A stretch of DNA of 51,753 bases. It comes from Phycisphaerae bacterium. Its GTDB lineage: Bacteria; Planctomycetota; Phycisphaerae; Sedimentisphaerales; Anaerohalosphaeraceae. Positions 14,815 to 23,587 of the stretch are shown here, piece after piece. Each line of letters opens with the position of its first letter. Within the stretch, counting starts at the first letter, position 1. Location of the stretch: contig JACZKQ010000125.1 of NCBI GenBank assembly GCA_014859965.1, positions 1 to 51,753 on the forward strand, read 5' to 3'. Under the pieces are notes generated by a model. That model had not been told where the DNA came from. It saw only the letters and a list, made by a program, of their open reading frames with translations, and searched no databases. Position numbers and translations under genes: made by a program.

Positions 14815-17800
14815 ATGACGAAAGCGTTAATAATCTTTCCTGTTGTATTCTTTTCTCTTGTGTGCTGTGCGGCGGCGACGGTGGTTTACGTGGATGCATC
14901 GTCGGAGGCGATCTCTCCCGACGGCACGGCGTGGTCGAGGGCGTTTGCGCACTTGCAGGACGCCCTGGCTGCGGCGGCAAAAGGTGATGAAATTCGCGTG
15001 GCGGCGGGCGTTTACTACCCCGATCTGATGTCATCAGATCCTAACGCGCGGGGTGATCGTACGGCGGCGTTTGAGCTGAGCAGCGGGGTGGCGATTCGCG
15101 GGGGCTATGCGGGTTTGGGGGCGGGCGACCCCAATGCACGCGACTGGCGCGTCTTCGAGAGCATTCTGTCGGGAGACCTTGGCGGCAATGACGCACCAAT
15201 TGCCTCCATCGCGGCCTTGACGACAGATCATACGCATGACGAGAACAGTCACAACGTGGTTCGCGGGACGGGCGTCGATGCGACGGCGGTGCTGGACGGC
15301 TTTACGATTCGAGGAAGCGGCGCATCGGCGACGGAAAACGTCTCGGCGGCGGGCCTGCTGCTTGACGGAGCCTGGGCGACGATATCGCACTGCCTTTTTA
15401 TCGATAACCTCGGCGAACACGGCGGCGGCCTGGCAATCTATGGGGGCGGGCCCAGCGTCGTCAACTGCATGTTCATGGGCAACTGGGCACGGATCCATGG
15501 TGGAGCGATATACGCTGCACAGTCCCAGGCTTCTCTGGTCAACTGCCTGTTTTCGGGTAATCGAGCGGCCGAGGGCGGCGGCGGCCTGTTTCATCACGAC
15601 GGTCGGACGGTACTGCTTAATTGTACATTCAGCGGCAACTGGGCGGGGGCGGGCGGCGACGGTTTGTATGTCTCTGCCGGCAGCGTCGCAGGCGCCAATT
15701 CCATACTTTATGAAGAAATCACGCTGCTTGGCGGGACGGCGGACTTCCGTTACAGTGCGGTTGCCAAGGGCCTCTCGGGCGAAGGCAATGTGCATGTGGA
15801 CCCGCAATTCGTCGCCCCCTTCGGAGCCGACAGCGTCCCGGGGACGGTAGATGATGATCTGCGTCTGTCGCCGGGTTCGCCGTGTATCGATGCGGGCGAT
15901 CCGCTGCGCATGGTGGATCCGAACGAGTTGGACCTCAGTGGCCGTGAGCGCATTAATAACGGCATCGTGGATATGGGTGCTTACGAATTCAAAGCCACGC
16001 CGACCTTGGTGGGGCACTGGAAATTGGATGAAGCCGGGGGGGCAATCGCGGCCGATTCGGCCGGCATCAGCCACGGAACCCTGGCGGGCGATCCAGTATG
16101 GGCCCCCCTTGATGGCCGTATCGACGGAACTCTCCAGTTCGACGGGCAGGGCGATTACGTCAACTGCGGCAACAACGCCGTGTTCAATATTCGAAACGCC
16201 ATTACGGTCAGCGCGTGGGTGAAAGTGGATGCGTTTACAACAAGCTGGCAGGGGATCGTGACCAAGGGCGACAGCGCGTGGCGCTTGCAGGGCGTGGGCA
16301 CCGACGATGTACTGGGCACGCTCGAGTTTGCGTGTACGGGCGTGATGGTGCCCTATACGGAATGGGGCAATATTCTCGGAAATATCCGCGTCGACGACGG
16401 ACAGTGGCACCACGCGGCGGGCGTGTATGACGGTTTAACGATGTCGCTTTATGTCGACGGGGTGCTGGATGTCACCAGCGTCGCCTCGGGGCAAATCGCC
16501 GTGAACAATTACGATGTTTGCATCGGCGAAAACGCCCAGCAGAGGGGGCGGTTTTGGAGGGGCCAGATCGATGAGGTAAGGGTGTACAATTACGCACTGA
16601 GCCCTTACGAAATTGCAGAACTTGCAAATCCTTCCACGATCTATCACGTGAACATCGCCGGCAACAACCTCAATGACGGCTTGAGCCGCAGTACGGCGTT
16701 TCGCGACATTCAGAGAGGCATATTCGCGGCCCGGGACGGCGATACGGTTCTTGTGTGGCCGGGCGTTTATAATGAGCAGGTGAATTTCCTGCGCAAGGCC
16801 ATTACGGTGCGCAGCGCCGCCGAAGCCGCGGTCGTTCAGACGCCGGTGGGTTATGCGTTTTCCTTTTACACGGCGGAGGGGCCTCAAAGCGTCTTGAGTC
16901 ACTTTATTATCCGGGACAGTTATCGGGCGGTGTACTGCCTGGCGACATCCCCGACGCTGAAGAATCTGACAATCATCAACAACGATTTCGGAATCGAATC
17001 TTACCAGGGGGCGCAGCCTGACATCCGCAACTGCATTTTTTGGAACAACCGTTACGGCAACACGGCAGGCTGTTCGAGTCGGTACAGTTGGGACTGGCAG
17101 CCGCCTCCGGCGGTCGCCCGCTGGAAGTTTGACGAGACCGGCGGCAAGACCGTTTACGATTCGGTGAACGGCAACCACGGCACGATGTACGACGGCGTCC
17201 GCGGCCAAGGGCAGGTGGGCGGCGGGATCGAACTGGACGGAGACCGGGATTATGTACTGATTCCGAACAGCGCGTCGATCAGCGTTGGCCGCGGTAACTA
17301 CACGCTGAGCGCGTGGGTCCGCCCGAGGACGGTGGATGGTGTCCAGGTGATCCTGGGCAAGGCCGGCAGCTATACGAACAGGGAGTACGTTCTGGCGCTG
17401 GATGGAGGGCGAATTCGACATGAAGTGGAACGCGACGGCAACAATGGGCAGGTCTGCAGCGAAGCTGTTGTGACTGCCAACATCTGGCAGCATGTGGCGG
17501 TGACGTTCAACAGCGCAACGCTGACCTCGAAGTTCTATTACAACGGTTTGCCGGTTGGGCAGGATACGACGGAGTCTCCAATTACGGCGTTGCCATACGC
17601 GCTTAACGCACCGCTGTCAATCGGTGTACGAGGGACATTGTTCGACGATGAATTTGCGGGGGGCATCGACGAGGTGATGATTTTTGATAGAGCGCTTTCC
17701 GCCGAGGATATCAGAACGGTACACGGCAATGCACTGAATCCGATGTTTGCCGATCCGGCGAACAATGATTATCACCTGCGCTCCGAGAGAGGCCGATACG

Positions 17801-18087
17801 TTCCTCTGAACCCTTTACTTACCGGCGGCCTCGAGGGGCTGTGGGCCTTCGACCATATGACCAGCCCTTGCATTGACGGCGGCGATCCGGATGAGCGCCC
17901 AAGCCGGGAGCCGATGCCCAATGGCGGCCGGGTCAATATGGGGGCGTATGGCAATACCCCTTATGCGAGCCGCAGTGAGTGGCTGCTGGAGGGTGATATG
18001 AACCAGGACGGGTGCGTGGATCTTGCTGATTTTGCGATCATGGCTTCGGGGTGGCTGGAGCGGTTGCCGTGGGCGGTGGAAAGATGA
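14815..18087 (+). CDS. Secreted beta-helix / LamG protein with dockerin-like C terminus
   Basis: The 1090-residue exported protein has a signal peptide (about residues 1-21). Domains in order are: a right-handed beta-helix region with repeated Asn-Cys-X-Phe turns (20-350), ending in Ser-Pro-Cys-Ile-Asp-Ala-Gly-Asp-Pro and Met-Gly-Ala-Tyr-Glu-Phe; a LamG/concanavalin-like domain (about 397-608); a shorter beta-helix (610-750); a second LamG domain (about 762-972); another Ser-Pro-Cys-Ile-Asp-Gly-Gly-Asp-Pro segment; and a C-terminal Ca-binding dockerin-like module, Gly-Asp-Met-Asn-Gln-Asp-Gly-Cys-Val-Asp-Leu-Ala-Asp-Phe. The role is probably adhesion or polysaccharide binding at the surface. 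GGAGAGG precedes the ATG at 14815; the frame opens at 14752 but would overlap the sigma gene. It is likely cotranscribed with the sigma factor. Confidence 0.9.
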   Translation: MTKALIIFPVVFFSLVCCAAATVVYVDASSEAISPDGTAWSRAFAHLQDALAAAAKGDEIRVAAGVYYPDLMSSDPNARGDRTAAFELSSGVAIRGGYAGLGAGDPNARDWRVFESILSGDLGGNDAPIASIAALTTDHTHDENSHNVVRGTGVDATAVLDGFTIRGSGASATENVSAAGLLLDGAWATISHCLFIDNLGEHGGGLAIYGGGPSVVNCMFMGNWARIHGGAIYAAQSQASLVNCLFSGNRAAEGGGGLFHHDGRTVLLNCTFSGNWAGAGGDGLYVSAGSVAGANSILYEEITLLGGTADFRYSAVAKGLSGEGNVHVDPQFVAPFGADSVPGTVDDDLRLSPGSPCIDAGDPLRMVDPNELDLSGRERINNGIVDMGAYEFKATPTLVGHWKLDEAGGAIAADSAGISHGTLAGDPVWAPLDGRIDGTLQFDGQGDYVNCGNNAVFNIRNAITVSAWVKVDAFTTSWQGIVTKGDSAWRLQGVGTDDVLGTLEFACTGVMVPYTEWGNILGNIRVDDGQWHHAAGVYDGLTMSLYVDGVLDVTSVASGQIAVNNYDVCIGENAQQRGRFWRGQIDEVRVYNYALSPYEIAELANPSTIYHVNIAGNNLNDGLSRSTAFRDIQRGIFAARDGDTVLVWPGVYNEQVNFLRKAITVRSAAEAAVVQTPVGYAFSFYTAEGPQSVLSHFIIRDSYRAVYCLATSPTLKNLTIINNDFGIESYQGAQPDIRNCIFWNNRYGNTAGCSSRYSWDWQPPPAVARWKFDETGGKTVYDSVNGNHGTMYDGVRGQGQVGGGIELDGDRDYVLIPNSASISVGRGNYTLSAWVRPRTVDGVQVILGKAGSYTNREYVLALDGGRIRHEVERDGNNGQVCSEAVVTANIWQHVAVTFNSATLTSKFYYNGLPVGQDTTESPITALPYALNAPLSIGVRGTLFDDEFAGGIDEVMIFDRALSAEDIRTVHGNALNPMFADPANNDYHLRSERGRYVPLNPLLTGGLEGLWAFDHMTSPCIDGGDPDERPSREPMPNGGRVNMGAYGNTPYASRSEWLLEGDMNQDGCVDLADFAIMASGWLERLPWAVER

Positions 18088-18138
18088 GACGTCTGTAGGC
18101 ATTATTCCGCCTGTCAGTGGTGCGGGCGAGAGGATGCC

Positions 18139-18183
18139 AAAAAAAGGAAGGTCGTCAGGTGAACCCGGCGGCCTTCCTTTTTT
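18139..18183 (+). terminator. Intrinsic terminator after the LamG gene
   Basis: An A-run plus GGAAGG at 18139-18151 pairs with CCTTCC plus a T-run at 18173-18183, with an inner imperfect GC stem. The hairpin ends in six T residues. The symmetry means it could stop transcription from either direction. Confidence 0.88.
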
Positions 18184-18314
18184 GCTGGGGCAGGAGCGTC
18201 TGGTGCGCCTCGTGCCTAAGGCCCTGTCTAAAGCGCTGCTGCGGCGGTTTGGGGCAAATTTGCCGCGGACCGGGGGTTGTTGTGTGATTTTCACCTTTAG
18301 TTCCTGCTTTGGCG

Positions 18315-18342
18315 TTGACAATTCCGCTGTGACAGGTATAAT
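18315..18342 (+). promoter_or_regulatory. Consensus sigma70 promoter for the pilin-like gene
   Basis: TTGACA (18315-18320) and TATAAT (18337-18342) are both perfect consensus hexamers separated by 16 bases. The start codon lies 49 bases further on. This is the strongest promoter match in the window. Confidence 0.85.
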
Positions 18343-18390
18343 TAAAGGGGTGTGCATTGTGTTCAGCACCCCCGTTTGCTGGCGGAGGCT

Positions 18391-19317
18391 ATGCTGAGTG
18401 CAGTGCCGGGAGGCAGGCCATTGAGGTGCGATGACTATAACGGTACGAGAAAAGGGGGGGGCCGGGGGTTCACTTTGCTCGAACTTCTCGTCGTTGTAGG
18501 CCTGATCAGTCTCCTTCTCGGTATCCTGATGCCGTCGTACAATAAGGCGCGGCGACATGCCGCCAAACTTCGCTCCACAAACAACCTTCGGCAGATCGTG
18601 CAGGCCGCCACGATATACGCAATCGAGAACAATGATCGCTTTCCCGAGTCGGTTGCAACCATTGGTTTTGCCGGGGACTGGAACTGGTCGGAGCCTACGC
18701 TGATCAACGGCTATAATGCGAGAAGCGATCCTCGTCTTTATCGGTCGATGAGCGCTTACCTTCGGGATTACATAAAGGAATCGGATATCCTGAGGTGTCC
18801 TAATGCGCCGCAGGAGTTCAAGTATCTGGAGGCGGCATGGAATGCCGGTGATAAGTGGAACAATCCCGATACAAGCCTGCCGGATGATCCTTTAAGCGGT
18901 AATTACTGTTTCTACTGGGGGTACACCGGCCGTCTTGAAACAGGACGCCTGTTTCGGGGGCCGCGCACCACCGCGGGCGAACGGGGTGAGAGCCGGATGC
19001 TGGTGGGCGACTATTTCGGGTATGATCACTGGCGGAGCCCGCGGTCCTATGGCAGTTGCGAACAGTTTACGGGGGCCGGGGTGACGGCGGGCACCATGCA
19101 TTCGGCTTCTTACTGGTCGTGCAGTGATGAGGGGGCGAGCCTGGACACGCTTACAGTGCGGCCCCAGGCCGGCTTTACAGATGGACGCGTTGAGACCTAT
19201 TCGGCCCAGGAGGTGGTGGCGTTACGAGTCATTCTTGACGTTGCGACCAGCCAGCCCTACCCCGATGGCAACGGCATGGGGCCCGGCGTGTACTACGTCC
19301 CCCGCAGCGGCCTTTGA
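18391..19317 (+). CDS. Type IV pilin-like / pseudopilin protein
   Basis: The 308-residue product has the prepilin cleavage and methylation motif Gly-Phe-Thr-Leu-Leu-Glu-Leu-Leu-Val-Val-Val after a leader of about 26 residues, then the usual hydrophobic helix and a globular periplasmic domain. A C-terminal Thr-Asp-Gly-Arg-Val-Glu-Thr-Tyr segment recalls the Asp-Gly-His-Val motif of the large planctomycete pseudopilin family. GGAGG directly before the ATG at 18391 sets the start; the frame reaches 18352. The leader before the motif is long and contains several Arg and Lys. No other pilus or type II secretion gene is in the window, so it is an orphan with its own promoter and terminator. Function in secretion or surface display is inferred. 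Confidence 0.88.
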   Translation: MLSAVPGGRPLRCDDYNGTRKGGGRGFTLLELLVVVGLISLLLGILMPSYNKARRHAAKLRSTNNLRQIVQAATIYAIENNDRFPESVATIGFAGDWNWSEPTLINGYNARSDPRLYRSMSAYLRDYIKESDILRCPNAPQEFKYLEAAWNAGDKWNNPDTSLPDDPLSGNYCFYWGYTGRLETGRLFRGPRTTAGERGESRMLVGDYFGYDHWRSPRSYGSCEQFTGAGVTAGTMHSASYWSCSDEGASLDTLTVRPQAGFTDGRVETYSAQEVVALRVILDVATSQPYPDGNGMGPGVYYVPRSGL

Positions 19318-19351
19318 CGGCTGCACAGACGAGTTGAAAACCGTTTATTAC

Positions 19352-19377
19352 GCCTCGGCAGAACCGGGGCTTTTTTT
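19352..19377 (+). terminator. Intrinsic terminator after the pilin-like gene
   Basis: GCCTCGG and CCGGGGC form a seven-pair stem (one G-T pair) with a five-base loop, followed by seven T residues. It ends 60 bases after the stop codon. Confidence 0.88.
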
Positions 19378-19444
19378 ATGCGCGCCGTCAGGGGGCTTGA
19401 ACAGCAAAAGTGCGGCTCAGTCATATTCTTTGCCCTGAGAAAGG

Positions 19445-19472
19445 TTGCGGGGTGAATCGTTCCTGTTATAAT
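19445..19472 (+). promoter_or_regulatory. Probable sigma70 promoter for the rhomboid gene
   Basis: TTGCGG (19445-19450) and TATAAT (19467-19472) are separated by 16 bases, downstream of the preceding terminator and about 100 bases before the GTG start at 19574. Confidence 0.65.
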
Positions 19473-19573
19473 GATTGCGATTAAGACGGTCGGCATCGGC
19501 CCGGATGCGTCGTGTCGGTGCTGTATTGCGGAGGTAGTCAGGCGTTCAGAGGATGCGCTGAAGGAGACTTGTT

Positions 19574-20539
19574 GTGCTGATTATTCCCTATGAGCTGGAC
19601 GTGCCGTTCGAGCGGACGCCTTTTGTGAACTGGCTTCTGGTGGCTTCCATCATTGCGGTTTTCGTGCCGCAGGTCCTCGTTATGCTGAATGCGCCGAATG
19701 AGGAGGCGGCGTTTGGTCCGTTCAAGGAATACGTGCTGGATGGTTTTTCCGTGCGCGGGCTGGTGGGGCATATGTGGCTGCATGGCGGCATTGTTCACCT
19801 CATTGGAAATCTCATCTTCCTGTGGGTGTTCGGCAATGCGGTGTGTCAGAAGATGGGCAACGTGCTTTACTTTCCTGTTTACCTCTTTGTGGGGCTTTTT
19901 GCCGGCATTACTCACCTGCTCTTCGATGGCGGGCCCGCCGTCGGCGCCAGCGGTGCGATCAACGGGGTGGTGGGTATCTACCTCATGTTCTTCCCGGTGC
20001 ATGACATGACATGCTTGTGGATGTTTATGCTGCGATTCGGGACATTCACCATATCGGGTTACTGGATGATCCTTCTGTGGCTGGGGTTCGACATCATGGG
20101 AGTGATGACGAGCGGCGACGGCGTGGCTTATTTCGCGCACCTGGGCGGATTTGCAGCCGGCGTGGGCGTGGGTTTTGGGCTGCTGGCGACGAATGTTGTG
20201 AAGACGGACGATTTCGACGAGACGCTGCTTCAGATACTGACCCGCGGCAAACGTGAGAAAGCTGAGGCCGAGCGGCGCACGCTCTCGGACTTCGAAATCC
20301 AGGAGAGGATTGACAGAAAGCGATACGGTGCCCTCGACGGTGCGCAGAAAAGTGCCGTCCATACTGAGGAGCTTCTGCAGCAGCCGAACCGCCCGCCTAA
20401 GGTCGTCAAGTCGGCCGACGGGATGATCCGCTTTTACTGCGGCTGCGGCCAGCGGATTAAGATGCCTGTCAAGCACGCCGGCCGAACAGCAAAATGCCCG
20501 ACCTGCCATGGATCGCTGACGATACCGGGTTCCCCTTAG
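19574..20539 (+). CDS. Rhomboid family intramembrane serine protease with C-terminal zinc ribbon
   Basis: The 321-residue protein has six or so membrane helices in its first 215 residues. The catalytic dyad is visible: Ser126 in Gly-Ala-Ser-Gly-Ala-Ile and His189 in Ala-His-Leu-Gly-Gly-Phe-Ala-Ala-Gly. The accessory Trp-Leu-His-Gly-Gly-X3-His-Leu-X-Gly-Asn motif (68-79) is complete. After the membrane part comes a charged linker, then a Cys4 ribbon near residues 288-314, Cys-Gly-Cys-Gly-Gln then Cys-Pro-Thr-Cys, probably cytoplasmic and zinc-binding. Rhomboids cut transmembrane segments of client proteins. The start is GTG, with AAGGAG seven bases upstream. It is a single gene between a terminator and the next promoter. 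Confidence 0.92.
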   Translation: MLIIPYELDVPFERTPFVNWLLVASIIAVFVPQVLVMLNAPNEEAAFGPFKEYVLDGFSVRGLVGHMWLHGGIVHLIGNLIFLWVFGNAVCQKMGNVLYFPVYLFVGLFAGITHLLFDGGPAVGASGAINGVVGIYLMFFPVHDMTCLWMFMLRFGTFTISGYWMILLWLGFDIMGVMTSGDGVAYFAHLGGFAAGVGVGFGLLATNVVKTDDFDETLLQILTRGKREKAEAERRTLSDFEIQERIDRKRYGALDGAQKSAVHTEELLQQPNRPPKVVKSADGMIRFYCGCGQRIKMPVKHAGRTAKCPTCHGSLTIPGSP

Positions 20540-20586
20540 ATCTGTCGTGACGTGGGTCTGGTGGTGGAAAGGCGAATGGATTATTG

Positions 20587-20614
20587 TTGCGGTCGGGAGC
20601 GCTGTTGCTATACT
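20587..20614 (+). promoter_or_regulatory. Probable sigma70 promoter for the glycerol dehydrogenase-like gene
   Basis: TTGCGG (20587-20592) and TATACT (20609-20614) are separated by 16 bases, 50 bases before the ATG at 20665. Confidence 0.6.
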
Positions 20615-20664
20615 GTTTCAGGGGGGATGGTTCTGGCGGATTACTTAAGCATAGGAGAACACAC

Positions 20665-21777
20665 ATGTTCAATATACTGATTTCGCCGCGGAAGTATGTT
20701 CAGGGCCGGGGGGCATTGGGGCAATTAGGCAGTTTCTTAAAGATTCTCGGCAAAAAGCCGCTGGTGCTGTGGGACGCCAGGGTCAAAGAACTGGTGGGTT
20801 CGACAGTGCTTGCCGGTATCGAGGGCGCTGGGATGGAGGCAGTCGACGTGCCGTTTGCGGGCGATTGTACGCGCAAGGAAGTGGATCGGGTGGTGAAACT
20901 GATCCGCGAGCACGGGGCCGATATCGCGATTGGCGTGGGCGGGGGCAAAACGTTGGATACCGCCAAGGCGGCAGCGATTGAAACGGGCATTCGCATCGTG
21001 ACCTGTCCAACGATTGCTTCGAATGATTCGCCGACGAGCGCGGCAAGCGTGTGGTATGACGACGCGGGCAACTTTACGCATTTCGACTGCTGGCCGTTTA
21101 ATCCGGACCTGGTGTTGGTGGATACCGAAGTGATCGCCAGGGGGCCGGTCAAGGCGCTGGTTGCGGGTATGGGGGATGCACTGGCGACGTGGATCGAGGC
21201 GAAGGTGGCGCTGCAAACGGGCGCGGGCAACCTGGCTGGGGGCGTGTCGACACTGGCGGCGATGCGGATCGCCGAACTGGGTTACGAGGTGCTGCTGGAG
21301 CACGGCGTGGAGGCGAAGCGGGCGGTGGAACTGGGCATCGTGACGCCGTCTGTGGAGAAGGTGATCGAGGCGAATATCCTGCACTCGGGGCTCGGGTTTG
21401 AGAGCGGCGGCCTGGCGACGGCGCACATGATCGCCAATTGTCTGCCGTCGTTTCCTGAGTGTCATCATCTGATGCACGGCGAGGAGGTCGGCTTCGGGGT
21501 GATCAGCCAGTTATGCCTGGATAAAGCGGTGAGCATGGCGGAGATTTATGAGGCGGTTGATTTCGAGGTGGCGGTGGGGCTGCCCGTGACGTTTGCCGAG
21601 ATCGGGCTGGAGGGCGTGTCACGCGACCGGCTCAAGGGGATCGGCGACGTGTGCGCGGGCGCCGGGTCGCTGTGCAGCAGTCACTGCTTCAAGGTGACGT
21701 CGGAAGCGGTGGTGGATGCTATGATTGCCGCCGATGCGCTCGGACGCGAACGCAAGCGGCTGGCCGGGAAAAAATGA
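20665..21777 (+). CDS. gldA: Glycerol dehydrogenase-like polyol dehydrogenase
   Basis: The 370-residue member of the iron-containing/GldA dehydrogenase fold has the NAD-binding Gly-Gly-Gly-Lys-Thr-Leu-Asp at about 92-98 and the metal ligands of GldA: Asp171 in Gly-Met-Gly-Asp-Ala, His254 in Ala-Thr-Ala-His-Met-Ile and His271 in Leu-Met-His-Gly-Glu-Glu-Val. The segment Thr-Ile-Ala-Ser-Asn-Asp-Ser-Pro-Thr-Ser-Ala is also typical. GldA oxidises glycerol to dihydroxyacetone with NAD; related glycerol-1-phosphate dehydrogenases share the fold, so the exact substrate is open. AGGAG lies just upstream of the ATG at 20665; the longer frame from 20584 includes the promoter. The lipoprotein gene starts 29 bases after its stop and may be cotranscribed. 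Confidence 0.9.
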   Translation: MFNILISPRKYVQGRGALGQLGSFLKILGKKPLVLWDARVKELVGSTVLAGIEGAGMEAVDVPFAGDCTRKEVDRVVKLIREHGADIAIGVGGGKTLDTAKAAAIETGIRIVTCPTIASNDSPTSAASVWYDDAGNFTHFDCWPFNPDLVLVDTEVIARGPVKALVAGMGDALATWIEAKVALQTGAGNLAGGVSTLAAMRIAELGYEVLLEHGVEAKRAVELGIVTPSVEKVIEANILHSGLGFESGGLATAHMIANCLPSFPECHHLMHGEEVGFGVISQLCLDKAVSMAEIYEAVDFEVAVGLPVTFAEIGLEGVSRDRLKGIGDVCAGAGSLCSSHCFKVTSEAVVDAMIAADALGRERKRLAGKK

Positions 21778-21806
21778 CAAGCCAATCTTTTTGAAGGAGT
21801 TTCATT

Positions 21807-22910
21807 ATGACAAAACTGAATCATGCGGTGTGGATCGGCGGGGTCATCCTTGCGGTGACGATTGCTGTTAACGGTTGTTCGAAGAAGCAGCCCGCAGGCC
21901 AGTCGCAGCCACGGAAGGCGACCCAGGAGACCGCATCGGTCGGGCTGAAAAAGCCGCAAGTTCTGGTCGAACTGCCCGATTACTGCAACACGCCGGATGG
22001 CATGGCTTTGTACCCGGACGGCAGTTTCCTCCTGTCGATCTGCAACTACAACGATCCCACGCCCGGCGCGTTCATCATGAAGATTTCAGCCGACAATAAG
22101 ATCTCGAAGTTTTTTGTGCCGCCGCCCCACCCGGAGACGGAAAGAACCGGGCCGATGGGCATATGTATCGCCCCTTCCGGCGATGTCTATTATGCCGACA
22201 ACCAGTTCAGCCCGGACACGCCCCAGCATTCGCGCCTCATGCGCATCATCGTAAAAGACGGCGTGCCCCAGGAAGCGGTGACGGTCGTCTCAGGCATGAA
22301 CGTGGCCAACGCTGTGGTCATCCGCGGCGATTACGTGTACGTCAGCGAAACGATCCTGGTGCCCGATTCCGACCCGCTGATCAGCGGCATCTTCCGCTTC
22401 AAACTCGGCGAGGAGAACATCCAACTGCAGACGCCGCTTGAAGAGGATCCGCACCTGATCGGCACGATCAAGACCTACACGCCGATCGGCTACGGAGCCG
22501 ACGGGCTGTGTTTCGACGACCAGGGGAACCTTTATTGCGGCAACTTCGGCGACGGTACGATTCACCGGCTGACGTTTGACGCCGCCGGCGCCGTGACGTC
22601 CAATTCCATCTGGGTCAAGGACAAACAGATTAAGTCGGCCGACGGGCTGTTCTTCGATGCCAAGGACCAGCGGATCATCGTCGCCGACCTGGTTCAGAAC
22701 GCTGTGCATTTCGTCTACCTGGACGGGCGTGTTGAAACGCTGGCCAAGAACGGCGATACGGACGGGGCCGACGGCAGCCTTGATGAGCCGTGCGAAGCCA
22801 TTCGCCGCGGTGACGAAATCATCATTTCGAACATGGACTGGCCGTTCGAAGGGATCGTTAATACGACATGGGACAAGCCTTACACATTGTCGGTGGTGCA
22901 GTTGAAGTAA
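21807..22910 (+). CDS. SMP-30/gluconolactonase-like beta-propeller lipoprotein
   Basis: The 367-residue product has a lipoprotein signal with Val-Asn-Gly-Cys (Cys24), a short Gln/Lys-rich linker, and a six-bladed propeller pattern: repeated Pro-Asp-Gly or Asp-Gly-Leu turns followed by strands such as Gly-Asp-Val-Tyr-Tyr-Ala-Asp and Gly-Asn-Leu-Tyr-Cys-Gly-Asn. This fits the SMP-30/gluconolactonase/LRE-like superfamily, which includes lactonases, but I cannot assign the reaction. AAGGAG precedes the ATG. It follows the glycerol dehydrogenase-like gene closely, so a role in extracytoplasmic sugar or polyol use is possible but unproven. Confidence 0.82.
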   Translation: MTKLNHAVWIGGVILAVTIAVNGCSKKQPAGQSQPRKATQETASVGLKKPQVLVELPDYCNTPDGMALYPDGSFLLSICNYNDPTPGAFIMKISADNKISKFFVPPPHPETERTGPMGICIAPSGDVYYADNQFSPDTPQHSRLMRIIVKDGVPQEAVTVVSGMNVANAVVIRGDYVYVSETILVPDSDPLISGIFRFKLGEENIQLQTPLEEDPHLIGTIKTYTPIGYGADGLCFDDQGNLYCGNFGDGTIHRLTFDAAGAVTSNSIWVKDKQIKSADGLFFDAKDQRIIVADLVQNAVHFVYLDGRVETLAKNGDTDGADGSLDEPCEAIRRGDEIIISNMDWPFEGIVNTTWDKPYTLSVVQLK

Positions 22911-22989
22911 GCGGCATCGTGTCCGGCGCCTGACCCTTCTGTCGGACCCTATGCATTGAGCCGTTTTAGCGAGCCGCCCGTGAGCCTGG

Positions 22990-23400
22990 CTATTCAGTGC
23001 ACAGGACTTGTGCATCCAGGTCGGGTTCGAGCACGGGCATGCTGTCGATGATCGCAAACAGAAGCTCGGGGTCGACCGGTTTCGAGGAACGCAGTTGCAC
23101 GGCGCCATCCTTGTCAAGAAGCAGGATGGCAAAGGTGTGCGGCGGCAGTCCGAACTGCCGCCAATGGTCGGCGCTGTCGACGACGCGTCGGCCGGGCGAA
23201 ACGTCGGTGACCGGGGTCGACGGCATGAACGTGAAGAGCAGCAGATCGCGTCCGTAGAATTCCTCGTCGAGGGCTTCGAATTTGCCGGTCTGCGCGAGGT
23301 AATCCGGATCGTCCCACGAAGGACTAAAGAGAAGCAACAGGCGATACTTCCAACGATAATAGGCGGTATCGAAACGGCTGTGCGGTATTTGCTGTATCAT
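22990..23400 (-). CDS. DUF4174 family protein
   Basis: The 136-residue product matches DUF4174: Trp-Lys-Tyr-Arg-Leu-Leu-Leu-Leu-Phe-Ser-Pro-Ser near the start, a central Arg-Asp-Leu-Leu-Leu-Phe-Thr-Phe strand, and Leu-Asp-Lys-Asp-Gly-Ala-Val-Gln-Leu-Arg-Ser near the end followed by Ile-Ile-Asp-Ser-Met-Pro. The family is thioredoxin-like in pattern, of unknown function. The frame runs on to 23616, but the ATG at 23400 gives the family length; upstream residues are Arg/Ser-rich and overlap the mutY region. No signal peptide follows from this start, although many relatives have one. It is divergent from mutY. Confidence 0.75.
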   Translation of the reverse strand: MIQQIPHSRFDTAYYRWKYRLLLLFSPSWDDPDYLAQTGKFEALDEEFYGRDLLLFTFMPSTPVTDVSPGRRVVDSADHWRQFGLPPHTFAILLLDKDGAVQLRSSKPVDPELLFAIIDSMPVLEPDLDAQVLCTE

Positions 23401-23587
23401 GTTCTGCTTTGCCCCCGTGCGGCATCCCATGCCGGCCGCATTCACGCTGTCGTCAAAATTTCGGCGGACGTTTACAGATAAATTCCGCGAATTCCGCGGG
23501 AGGCCCGGACAAATTATCGCAGGGCGGCAGCTCTGGCGGGTCCGGATAGACATCCCAGATCGGCAATTTGTTGACCATGAGCAAGCA

